Assembly: GCA_023390785.1 (NCBI GenBank)
Contig: JAEWCE010000345.1
Location: forward strand, 1 to 26,199
DNA: 26,199 nucleotides
Direction: 5' to 3'
Source: Pseudomonadota bacterium
Lineage (GTDB): Bacteria > Pseudomonadota > Alphaproteobacteria > Rhizobiales > Devosiaceae
Shown here: positions 8,588 through 14,696 of the stretch, one piece after another
How the letters are laid out: the number at the start of each line of letters is the position of its first letter
Numbering within the stretch: the first letter of the stretch is position 1
Translations under genes and position numbers: made by a program
Notes under the pieces: model-generated
Seen by the model: only the letters and a program-made list of their open reading frames with translations
Told to the model about the DNA's origin: nothing
Databases searched by the model: none

Positions 8588-8623
8588 AAAGATATCCACG
8601 GTAGTTTTCGCCCTGCCTATGAT
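8588..8623 (+). promoter_or_regulatory. gafY promoter with putative GafY box
   Basis: The box AAAGATATCCACGGT (8588-8602) is followed by 15 nt and the -10-like hexamer TATGAT (8618-8623). The box occupies the place of a -35 element, and no good TTGACA match is present, as expected for an activator-dependent promoter. The same box, spacing and a similar -10 (TATAGT) occur upstream of the GTA cluster at 24679-24714. Transcription would start near 8630, leaving a leader of about 24 nt before the ATG at 8654. Confidence 0.6.
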
Positions 8624-8640
8624 AGGAATACATTCCTATC
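8621..8640. promoter_or_regulatory. Perfect 20-bp palindromic operator over gafY -10/start site
   Basis: GATAGGAATACATTCCTATC is a perfect palindrome: arms GATAGGAAT (8621-8629) and ATTCCTATC (8632-8640) around AC. It overlaps the end of the -10 hexamer and the predicted transcription start, the classical place for a repressor. The two-base centre makes an RNA hairpin unlikely, so a dimeric DNA-binding protein is the better reading. The binding protein cannot be identified; it differs from the lux box in this window. Confidence 0.65.
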
Positions 8641-8653
8641 TTGGGGCGACAGC

Positions 8654-9073
8654 ATGCATCAGCGTGTATCCGCTTTCGGTTCAGAATCGGCGTCCGACAG
8701 GCTTGCACCACGCAGCCGGCTTCGGCTTGAACGGCTGCGCCAGGACCCGCTCGCCTACGCGCTGGTGGTGAGGATCGCCCGGCGCCGCCGCGTCTCGCTG
8801 CGCGACCTGATGCAGGGCTCTCGCGGCGCCGGCAGCGCGTGCCACGCGCGGCAGATCGCCATGTATCTCTGCCATGTCGTGCTCGGGCGGACCCAGGACG
8901 TGGTAGGCGAACTGTTCGGGCGCGATCGCACCACGGTGTCGCATGCCTGCGTGCAGATCGAGATGCAGCGCGAGCGCGATCTGGCGCTCGATGCGGAACT
9001 GATGCTGGCCGAATCGGAAGAATGGCTGCAGCCGGCCCCCGGCGAGCTCTCGGAGGCGCCCGATGCCCGTTGA
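8654..9073 (+). CDS. gafY: GafY-like GTA activator, DnaA domain IV-type HTH protein
   Basis: A 139-aa protein whose central part resembles DnaA domain IV: HARQIAMYLCHVVLG (about residues 64-78), then the recognition-helix signature GRDRTTVSHAC (89-99). DnaA itself has a DHTTV-type signature here, so H is replaced by R. There is no ATPase domain, so this is not DnaA. A DnaA-like HTH protein overlapping a DUF6456-like gene is the arrangement I recall for GafY/GafZ, the split form of the Rhodobacter GTA activator GafA. The start ATG is 9 nt after GGGG. The gene overlaps the next by 11 nt. The assignment to GafY rests on domain type, pairing, and the shared promoter box with the GTA cluster; a generic HTH regulator remains possible. 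Confidence 0.72.
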   Translation: MHQRVSAFGSESASDRLAPRSRLRLERLRQDPLAYALVVRIARRRRVSLRDLMQGSRGAGSACHARQIAMYLCHVVLGRTQDVVGELFGRDRTTVSHACVQIEMQRERDLALDAELMLAESEEWLQPAPGELSEAPDAR

Positions 9074-9818
9074 TGCCAGCCTGAGGCAGTTGGTGCGCGG
9101 CCTGTTGCAGGGGAGTACGGCCACGCGCCGCGGCGAGGTGTTCCTGACTAACGACAACCGGCGCGCTGCAGCCATGGGTGTGTTGAACTTGATCAGCGAC
9201 GGTGTCCTTGATGGTGACGCTACGTCATGCCGGGCCAACAAGGCGACGGCGGCATGGCTTCGGCGCGTGCAACTGGACCGTGACGACGCGTTCGCCTGCC
9301 AGCACCGTGTCACCGCGCAAACCGCCGAAGGGGTCGAACTCAACCTTGCCGAGAGCCCGCTGGCGCGTCTGGCAACCGGCATCGGCGGCGAGGCAGGCTA
9401 TCTCGAGCGCCATCAGCTCGAGGCCGGAGAACGCGTGCGCAGGCTGGTCGAGCGCGCCCGGCTGCAGCCCCGGCTGACCATGGCCTATTCGGCCGCACAT
9501 TCGGTGAGCACCAGCGGCAATTCTGCCGGCGACATTTCCGACCTGGCCGCAGATGCCCGCAAGTCACTGGCCGACCTGCATCGCGTCCTGCCGCGCGACT
9601 GCGCCGGGGTGGTGCTGGATGTATGCGGATTGCTGAAGGGCCTGCAGGAGGTTGAGCGCGAACGCGGCTGGCCGCGCCGCAGCGCCAAGCTGGTGCTGCG
9701 GATCGGCCTCGACCATCTGGCGCGGCACTACGGCTACGCCCCATCGGCTGTGGGGCGGGCGAGCGGCAGGCCGCGTGGCTGGATGGAAGAGGGCGCGCGC
9801 CCTGACCAGTTCGGCTGA
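9063..9818 (+). CDS. gafZ: GafZ-like protein (DUF6456-like), putative GTA antiterminator
   Basis: A 251-aa protein. The C-terminal half (about residues 140-235) carries the conserved-looking block TMAYSAAHSVSTSGNSAG followed by LADLHRVLPRDCAGVVLDVC and the helix-rich RSAKLVLRIGLDHLARHYG, which I recognise as DUF6456. In Caulobacter, GafZ acts with GafY and is reported to work as a transcription antiterminator for the GTA cluster. The N-terminal half is variable and not assignable. The ATG lies inside the end of the GafY gene, so the two are translationally coupled. It ends 2 bp from the convergent sufE gene, with no terminator between. Confidence 0.68.
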   Translation: MPVDASLRQLVRGLLQGSTATRRGEVFLTNDNRRAAAMGVLNLISDGVLDGDATSCRANKATAAWLRRVQLDRDDAFACQHRVTAQTAEGVELNLAESPLARLATGIGGEAGYLERHQLEAGERVRRLVERARLQPRLTMAYSAAHSVSTSGNSAGDISDLAADARKSLADLHRVLPRDCAGVVLDVCGLLKGLQEVERERGWPRRSAKLVLRIGLDHLARHYGYAPSAVGRASGRPRGWMEEGARPDQFG

Positions 9819-9820
9819 TC

Positions 9821-10240
9821 TCAGGCGGCGGTCAGCGCCCGGGCTTCGGCGCGGATGCGATTGACCATCGCCACAAGACCGTTGGAACGCTGGGTGGACA
9901 GGTGCTCGCGCAAGCCGAGCTCATCGAAAATGGCAATGGCGTCGGTATCGGCGATCTCCCGGGGCGGGCGGCCGGAATAGAGCGCAATGAGGATCGCCGC
10001 GAGACCGCGCACGATCATCGCGTCGGACTCGCCGCGATAGCTGAGCAGATCGCCGACGCGCTCGCTCACCAGCCAGACCTGCGACACGCAGCCATTGACC
10101 TTGGTTGCCGAGTTCTTCTCGGACTCTGCGAGGGGCGGCAGCGCCTGGCCGAGCTCGATGATGTACTTGTAGCGATCCTCCCAATCATCGAGGAAGCCAA
10201 GATTTTCGGCGATGGTGGTAAAGGCGGCGGGATGCGGCAT
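9821..10240 (-). CDS. sufE: SufE cysteine-desulfurase sulfur acceptor
   Basis: A 139-aa cytoplasmic protein that accepts persulfide sulfur from a SufS-type desulfurase for Fe-S cluster assembly. The family pattern is complete: FLDDWEDRYKYIIELG near the N-terminus and the active-site Cys in KVNGCVSQVWL (C51, the same number as in E. coli SufE). The frame opens further upstream to 10399, but homology begins at the ATG at 10240; no strong ribosome binding site precedes it. No other suf gene is nearby, so it is an orphan copy. Confidence 0.93.
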   Translation of the reverse strand: MPHPAAFTTIAENLGFLDDWEDRYKYIIELGQALPPLAESEKNSATKVNGCVSQVWLVSERVGDLLSYRGESDAMIVRGLAAILIALYSGRPPREIADTDAIAIFDELGLREHLSTQRSNGLVAMVNRIRAEARALTAA

Positions 10241-10319
10241 GCCCGTATGTAGGCCATGGTGCCGGCGATGAACAGGCCGACGGCTTGCGTCCGCAGATAA
10301 CGGCGCTGCTGGGGTGCTG

Positions 10320-10526
10320 CTAGCGAGACCTCCACCAGCGCTGGTCGAGACCCAGAAACCCCATCTCGCGCAGCGCGTGCGGCGCGGGGGGGCCGTCATT
10401 GGCCTCGCTGGGCTCCTGCCGATCGTCGCACCGGCCCGCCGTCTCGCCTTCGAGCCGGGCGCTTTTCTCGACGATCACCAGCATCTCGATGCGCCGGATG
10501 ATCTGTTCGCCAATGAATCTCAACAT
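10320..10526 (-). CDS. Small hypothetical protein (68 aa)
   Basis: A short minus-strand ORF with a strong ribosome binding site: GGAGGGGG about 5 nt before the ATG. Third codon positions are mostly G or C, as in the neighbouring genes, supporting real coding. The N-terminus MLRFIGEQIIRRIEMLVIVE is amphipathic, and the rest is polar, with no signal peptide or known domain. It lies between luxI and sufE on the same strand, 80 bp upstream of sufE. I do not recognise the product. An alternative frame from 10335 running into sufE also has coding-like composition, so a frameshift cannot be excluded. Confidence 0.5.
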   Translation of the reverse strand: MLRFIGEQIIRRIEMLVIVEKSARLEGETAGRCDDRQEPSEANDGPPAPHALREMGFLGLDQRWWRSR

Positions 10527-10558
10527 GTATCCCCCTCCGATTCAGCGGCGACGGCGAA

Positions 10559-11224
10559 CTAGTGCAGCATCACCGGCTGGGCGGCGATCTCCGGCCCAAT
10601 GGGCAGATCGGTCCCCGCTCGGCGGTCACGCAGCAGCGAGGCGGGCTGGCCACAGAACACCCGGGCGCGAAACAGTGCGTCCTCGCTGACCGCGATGTAG
10701 GCCGCGATGGCCAGGTCGCCGTCGATCAATTCGGGCATGCCGAGCGGCGTGACCGTCCAGCCGATCGAGACCAGGATTTCGACCATCGCCGGTTTGCTCA
10801 CGAAAGTGAGGAACTCCCAGCCTTGCGCCAGGGCATATTCCATCGCCGAACAATAGAGCGCGCCCGCGGCGCTGGACGGACCGAGCGGCTGCGGCCGCTC
10901 GATCACGTAAAAGCGCGTCCAGTCCGCGCCGAGCCACGCATTGGCCGGCAGGGGCCGTGCCACCATGTGCGAGAAGTGCCCCATCAGCAGGTTGGGGCCG
11001 CCGAGGCTGTTGAAGCGCAGGCCGCCGACCACCTGCTCGTTACGCACCACCAGCAGGTGCGTGGCATTGCAGTCGTCGTACTCATCGATGTCACGGCCAT
11101 CGGCCCGTCGCAGCGCCTCCCAGTGCATGCGCTCGACGAAGATCCGATGGCGAAGGCGGTAGTTCTGCTCGAGCTCGCCGGCATACAGCGAGGCGTTGAG
11201 CGGCGTCACCACATGCACGTCCAT
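10559..11224 (-). CDS. luxI: Acyl-homoserine-lactone synthase, LuxI family (GtaI-like)
   Basis: A 221-aa autoinducer synthase that makes N-acyl-homoserine lactone from S-adenosylmethionine and an acyl carrier. The invariant residues fall at LuxI numbering: R25 and F29 (YRLRHRIF), W35, the acidic cluster DIDEYDD (45-51), R70 (GGLRF), F84 and R104 (DWTRFYVIER). The usual E101 is D101. The ATG at 11224 has an AGGGGGG ribosome binding site at about 7 nt. It lies 68 bp downstream of luxR on the same strand, behind a lux box, as expected for positive autoinduction. In Rhodobacter capsulatus a similar pair (GtaI/GtaR) controls GTA production; calling this one GtaI-like is inference from position. 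Confidence 0.93.
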   Translation of the reverse strand: MDVHVVTPLNASLYAGELEQNYRLRHRIFVERMHWEALRRADGRDIDEYDDCNATHLLVVRNEQVVGGLRFNSLGGPNLLMGHFSHMVARPLPANAWLGADWTRFYVIERPQPLGPSSAAGALYCSAMEYALAQGWEFLTFVSKPAMVEILVSIGWTVTPLGMPELIDGDLAIAAYIAVSEDALFRARVFCGQPASLLRDRRAGTDLPIGPEIAAQPVMLH

Positions 11225-11280
11225 GGCCGCACCCCCCTGAGAACACCCAGAAAGCTGACGGCAAGCAGGCAGGACAAACT

Positions 11281-11300
11281 ACCTGTAAAATTTTACAGGG
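11281..11300. promoter_or_regulatory. lux box upstream of luxI
   Basis: ACCTGTAAAATTTTACAGGG contains a perfect 18-bp palindrome (11282-11299) and closely resembles the Vibrio fischeri lux box (ACCTGTAGGATCGTACAGGT). It is centred 66-67 bp upstream of the luxI ATG, the right place to overlap the -35 region of a LuxR-activated promoter. It covers the luxR stop codon (TAA at 11295-11293 on the minus strand), so the operator is embedded in the end of the regulator gene. No clear -10 hexamer could be picked with confidence. Confidence 0.85.
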
Positions 11301-12012
11301 GGATCAGATTGTAGCGCAGCGCCTCGGCGACGGCATGGGTCCGGTTCATGGTTCCCAGCTTGCGGCTGGCATTGTTGTAATGGAACTCCACCGTGCGGTG
11401 CGATAGGCCGAGGAGATCGGCGATATCCTCGCTGCTCTTGCCATGTGACATCCACTTCAGCACTTCGACCTCGCGGCCGGTGAGCTTGGGCATGTCGAGC
11501 CGCGCCGGCCGCCGCAGCGCCCTGAGCCGCGCGAAGGCATAGGTCGAAACGAGATGGATCGCGTTGCGCGAATTGGGGTCGAGATCCAGCGTGTCGCCGC
11601 CGAACGAGACGCATCCCTGCATGCCGTCCTGGGTGTGGATCGGCACGCAGAACCCGGCCTTGAGACCGCAATCTTCCGCCTCGTTCATCACCCTCCTGGC
11701 CATCAGATCGTCGGAGCGGTCGAAGGGCGCCTCGGACCAATAGAAGGGCAGGATGGTCTGGAAGCAGTTGCGGGCGACCGGGTCGAACTGCGTGTAGTCG
11801 CGCTCGAAATATCGGGAATACCAGCTGTCCGGCCAATGCGCCGCGAGGACGAACGCCTCCACCCCAACGCCGCGTGGCGGCAGTCCGGAGATGATGAAGT
11901 GGTTGTAGCCGTTGTCCGCGGCAACACCCTGCATTTGCTTGAGAATCGACGCCTGGTCGGGAGCGCGATTTATGCTCTCCAGAAGCTCGAAGAATTTCTC
12001 ATCGACATGCAC
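11293..12012 (-). CDS. luxR: LuxR-family quorum-sensing regulator (GtaR-like)
   Basis: A 239-aa transcription factor with an N-terminal autoinducer-binding domain and a C-terminal LuxR helix-turn-helix. All ligand-pocket residues have the TraR/LuxR spacing: W64, Y68, D77, P78, W92 and G120. The HTH begins at KLTGREVEVLKWMSHGKSSE and includes the GLSHRTVEFHYNNASRKLG recognition region. The start is placed at a GTG (12012) preceded by GGGGGAAG; the open frame continues to 12153, but that part would run through the promoter palindrome and is Arg/Gly-rich. It should bind the adjacent lux box and respond to the LuxI product. Confidence 0.93.
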   Translation of the reverse strand: MHVDEKFFELLESINRAPDQASILKQMQGVAADNGYNHFIISGLPPRGVGVEAFVLAAHWPDSWYSRYFERDYTQFDPVARNCFQTILPFYWSEAPFDRSDDLMARRVMNEAEDCGLKAGFCVPIHTQDGMQGCVSFGGDTLDLDPNSRNAIHLVSTYAFARLRALRRPARLDMPKLTGREVEVLKWMSHGKSSEDIADLLGLSHRTVEFHYNNASRKLGTMNRTHAVAEALRYNLIPL

Positions 12013-12076
12013 TTCACTTCCCCCGAGAGTGAAAGCAATTCGACCGGCCGCCCGGCGCGACATTCTGCTCGCCGTT

Positions 12077-12106
12077 AGTATGAGCCCGCCGGCGGGCTCG
12101 GGACAA
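12077..12106 (-). promoter_or_regulatory. Predicted luxR promoter with palindrome in the spacer
   Basis: On the minus strand TTGTCC (12106-12101) is followed after 18 nt by CATACT (12082-12077), moderate -35 and -10 matches. A perfect 18-bp palindrome, GAGCCCGCCGGCGGGCTC (12082-12099), fills the spacer. The leader to the GTG at 12012 would be about 57 nt. The palindrome could be an operator or, read as RNA from an upstream start, a GC-rich hairpin. Confidence 0.45.
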
Positions 12107-12159
12107 CCCCAAATTGCGGTCGCTCCGGGCGCCGGGATGGTCTCGCGAGCCAAGAAGAA

Positions 12160-12191
12160 AGCCGCAAGTCCGGGGCAGCGGACTTGCGGCT
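12160..12191 (-). terminator. Rho-independent terminator of the small exported-protein gene
   Basis: GCCGCAAGTCC (12161-12171) and GGACTTGCGGC (12180-12190) form a perfect 11-bp stem, extended by one pair at each end, around a short loop. On the minus strand the stem is followed by TTTCTTCTT. It separates the 100-aa gene at 12250-12552 from luxR. Confidence 0.82.
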
Positions 12192-12249
12192 CAAAAGCCA
12201 GGGGACGCTTGCGTGGAGTAGCGTCGGGGGAGTGACGCGGCCCCCGGCT

Positions 12250-12552
12250 TCAGCCCAACGCAGCCGGTCGTGGCATGGGAAACACGAACGACTGGGTCGC
12301 TGGCTCCTGCATGGATGAAGCAAGCGACCGGGAAGGCAGTTTCGACTGGACGGAGGAGGAGAGTCTCGAGACGACCGCATTGGCGATCGGCTGGGTGAGA
12401 ACCTGCGAGACGATGATCTGCTCGGCAGCCTGCGCCCCGGCGGCAACCGCCTGGTTTCCGGCCTCGGACGCCGCCGCGCCGAAATCGGTGCCGTGTGGTG
12501 CAACGAGGAGGAAACCGATCGTGAGCCAGAACGCCGAACGCAGAACAAACAT
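12250..12552 (-). CDS. Small exported or membrane-anchored protein (DUF5330-like)
   Basis: A 100-aa protein with a hydrophobic N-terminal segment, MFVLRSAFWLTIGFLLVAPH, that reads as a signal peptide or membrane anchor, followed by an Ala/Gln-rich region and a C-terminal tail ending FVFPMPRPAALG. The start has GAAGGGG about 7 nt upstream. The N-terminus resembles small Hyphomicrobiales proteins annotated DUF5330, a tentative match from memory. It has its own terminator, so it is probably monocistronic. No function can be assigned. Confidence 0.75.
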   Translation of the reverse strand: MFVLRSAFWLTIGFLLVAPHGTDFGAAASEAGNQAVAAGAQAAEQIIVSQVLTQPIANAVVSRLSSSVQSKLPSRSLASSMQEPATQSFVFPMPRPAALG

Positions 12553-12881
12553 CGCAGTGCCCCTTCAACAGCGAGTTCCGTCGCTGTTCGAAGCAGAGCC
12601 TAGCGCCCCCGCATTAAGGCACCGCGAGACAATTCGATAAAATTGTACCGAACCGCAATTCCCGGTGTTTCGGCGACATTGGCTGTGAACTGCGGGCGCA
12701 AGTCGGGCGGCCGCCAGTTTGGTCAATCCATTGTTTACGCTACGGGCGAAAAGCAATGCATCGCCCCTGTGGAATCGGGGCACAGCCGGCCGAGCGGGCC
12801 CCACCCTTAAGCTCGTCTTAGCTCTTCGATGGAAGGGTATGACGCGAGAGTTCGGACGTTTTCCGGGAAGCGGTTTTTGTA
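12553..12881. other. Intergenic region between divergent genes
   Basis: About 330 bp between the small exported-protein gene (minus) and the sensor kinase gene (plus). It should hold both promoters. The only strong motif seen is a CtrA-like site at 12807-12821. A weak inverted repeat CAATT/AATTG lies at 12630-12645 in an AT-rich patch. A minus-strand open frame (12804-12565) has no ribosome binding site and is not taken as a gene. Confidence 0.5.
12807..12821. promoter_or_regulatory. CtrA-like binding site upstream of the sensor kinase
   Basis: TTAA-GCTCGTC-TTAG matches the CtrA consensus TTAA-N7-TTAA at seven of eight positions, with the exact 7-nt spacer, 60 nt upstream of the kinase start. 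CtrA is the master cell-cycle regulator of this class of bacteria. A single near-match can occur by chance. Confidence 0.45.
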
Positions 12882-14696
12882 ATGCGTAGCCTCTTGACCT
12901 CTCTGTTCGGCAGGGAGACCGACGCCGACCAGAAGGAAGCGGCCCGCGGCCGTCCGGACGTGCTGCGCCGCGATACGATTGCGGTCAATGCCCGGGTCCT
13001 CATCATCGCCAGCGTGCTCGCGGCGCCTGCTGCCCTGTTCTGCCTGGTGGGAGGCATGGTGCTGCCGTTCGTCGTCAGCATCATTGGCCTTGCCGCGGGC
13101 TTTGCGACCCTCGCCCTGCATCGGCGCGGCCAGTATGAGCGCGCCGCGTTCGGGCAGGTCTACGCGACGCTGGTGATCGGCCTCGTGCTGACGCTGGCTG
13201 ATCCGCGTGTCGTCGATTTCGGCATCGCCGTGGCGCTGCTGGCTCCGGTGCAGGCATCGCTGCTGTCGCGGTCGCCCAACAAGAAGCGGGCCTGGGTACT
13301 GCTGCTCGCTGTTGTTGCGATCGGCGCGATCTATAGCGTGGGCTTTTCCGCCTGGCCGTCGACCGATGGCACCAGCTACGCCGTCATCGCCATCGCCGCG
13401 TTCACGCTGACCGCCCTGATGGTCGCCTATTCCACGAGCCGGCTGAACACGGCCTTTGCCGTGTACGAACGCGGTCAGATGAACGCCTACCGGCATCTGG
13501 TGGAGAACGTGCAGGACGCCGTTATGCGGTTTTCTGCCGAAGGCAGCGTACTGTTCACCTCGCGCTCGGCCGAAAAGCTGTTTGGCTGCCAGCGCTATGA
13601 GTTGGGTGGCTCGGGCGTGCTCGACCGCGTGCACGTCCTCGACCGGCCCGCCTATATGACCGCCTTCGCCGACGCCAATCGCGACGGCCGCACTCGCATG
13701 GTGGAAGTGCGCATGCGCCGCGACGACCCGCGCGAGCCGTCGCGCATCCCGCAATTCATCTGGGTCGAAATCGGCATGACGCCGGTGATCGACCCGCAAC
13801 TCAGCGAGGACCGGCACGAGGTCGTGGCGCTGCTGCGCGACGTCACCGACCGGCACGCGCACGAGATCGAGATGCGCGAGGCGCGCCGCGCCGCCGAAGA
13901 CTCCTCGAGCGCCAAGTCCCGCTTCCTCGCCACCATCGGCCACGAGCTGCGGACCCCGCTCAACGCCATCGTCGGCTTCTCCGAAATGATGACCAGCGGT
14001 GTCGTCGGAGAGCTGTCGCCGGCGCACCGCGAATACGCCAATATCATCCACCAGAGCGGCCACCATCTGCTCGATGTGGTCAAGATGCTGCTCGACATGA
14101 GCCGGCTCGAGGCCGGCAAGTTCGAGCTGCAGACAGAGCCGTTCGATCCGGCGGCCCTGGTCGAGCCGTGCTTCAAGATGGTGGAGACCATGGCCCGCGC
14201 GCGCGAGGTCCAGCTCGTTTCCGACCTGCCCAGACTGTTGCCTCAGCTCACCGCCGACGAGCGCGCGGTGCGCCAGATCGTCATCAACCTGCTCTCCAAT
14301 GCGGTCAAGTTCAGCCAGGAGCGCGGTGTCGTGACCTTGTCGATCAAGCGGCAGGGCAGCCTCATCAACATTTCGGTCGCCGATCGCGGCATCGGCATGG
14401 ACAGCGACGCGGTGAGCCGCATCGGCGAGCCCTTCTTCCAGGTGCAGGACGGCCTCGCCCGGCGCTACGAGGGGACCGGTCTCGGCCTGTCGATCGTCAA
14501 GGGCCTGGTGGACCTGCACGAGGGCACCCTCAAGGCCATGTCGAGCCCCGGCGAGGGCACCACGATCACGGTCCTTTTGCCCTTAAACGGTCCGGCAACC
14601 AAAAGGACGGAAACTGGGGAAGTCACCCCGCTCGTCCGCGAGCCGCAGGTGGCACAGACGTCCCAATGGCACGAAGAAAAAAGACGAGCGCTATGA
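12882..14696 (+). CDS. PAS-containing membrane sensor histidine kinase, DivJ/PleC-like
   Basis: A 604-aa inner-membrane kinase. Residues about 36-190 hold five or six membrane helices; about 210-325 form a PAS domain (YRHLVENVQDAVMRFSAEGS onwards); then comes the dimerisation/phosphoacceptor domain with the H-box ATIGHELRTPLNAIVGFSEM (H354) and a complete HATPase with N-box NLLSNAVKF, G1 DRGIGM and G2 GTGLGLSIVKG. Six-helix N-terminus, length and H-box resemble the DivJ/PleC/PdhS kinases that set DivK and so CtrA phosphorylation in alphaproteobacteria, but assignment to DivJ is tentative. GGGAAG lies 11 nt before the ATG. No receiver domain is fused. A CtrA-like site lies in its promoter. Confidence 0.88.
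   Translation: MRSLLTSLFGRETDADQKEAARGRPDVLRRDTIAVNARVLIIASVLAAPAALFCLVGGMVLPFVVSIIGLAAGFATLALHRRGQYERAAFGQVYATLVIGLVLTLADPRVVDFGIAVALLAPVQASLLSRSPNKKRAWVLLLAVVAIGAIYSVGFSAWPSTDGTSYAVIAIAAFTLTALMVAYSTSRLNTAFAVYERGQMNAYRHLVENVQDAVMRFSAEGSVLFTSRSAEKLFGCQRYELGGSGVLDRVHVLDRPAYMTAFADANRDGRTRMVEVRMRRDDPREPSRIPQFIWVEIGMTPVIDPQLSEDRHEVVALLRDVTDRHAHEIEMREARRAAEDSSSAKSRFLATIGHELRTPLNAIVGFSEMMTSGVVGELSPAHREYANIIHQSGHHLLDVVKMLLDMSRLEAGKFELQTEPFDPAALVEPCFKMVETMARAREVQLVSDLPRLLPQLTADERAVRQIVINLLSNAVKFSQERGVVTLSIKRQGSLINISVADRGIGMDSDAVSRIGEPFFQVQDGLARRYEGTGLGLSIVKGLVDLHEGTLKAMSSPGEGTTITVLLPLNGPATKRTETGEVTPLVREPQVAQTSQWHEEKRRAL

Noticed and set aside
8654..9073. Reading the DnaA-like HTH protein as a partial or second DnaA
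   Set aside because: It has no AAA+ domain or sign of truncation, its own promoter, and a coupled partner gene.
12565..12804. 79-aa minus-strand frame in the intergenic region before the kinase
   Set aside because: No ribosome binding site, composition not coding-like, and it spans the expected promoter of the next minus-strand gene.
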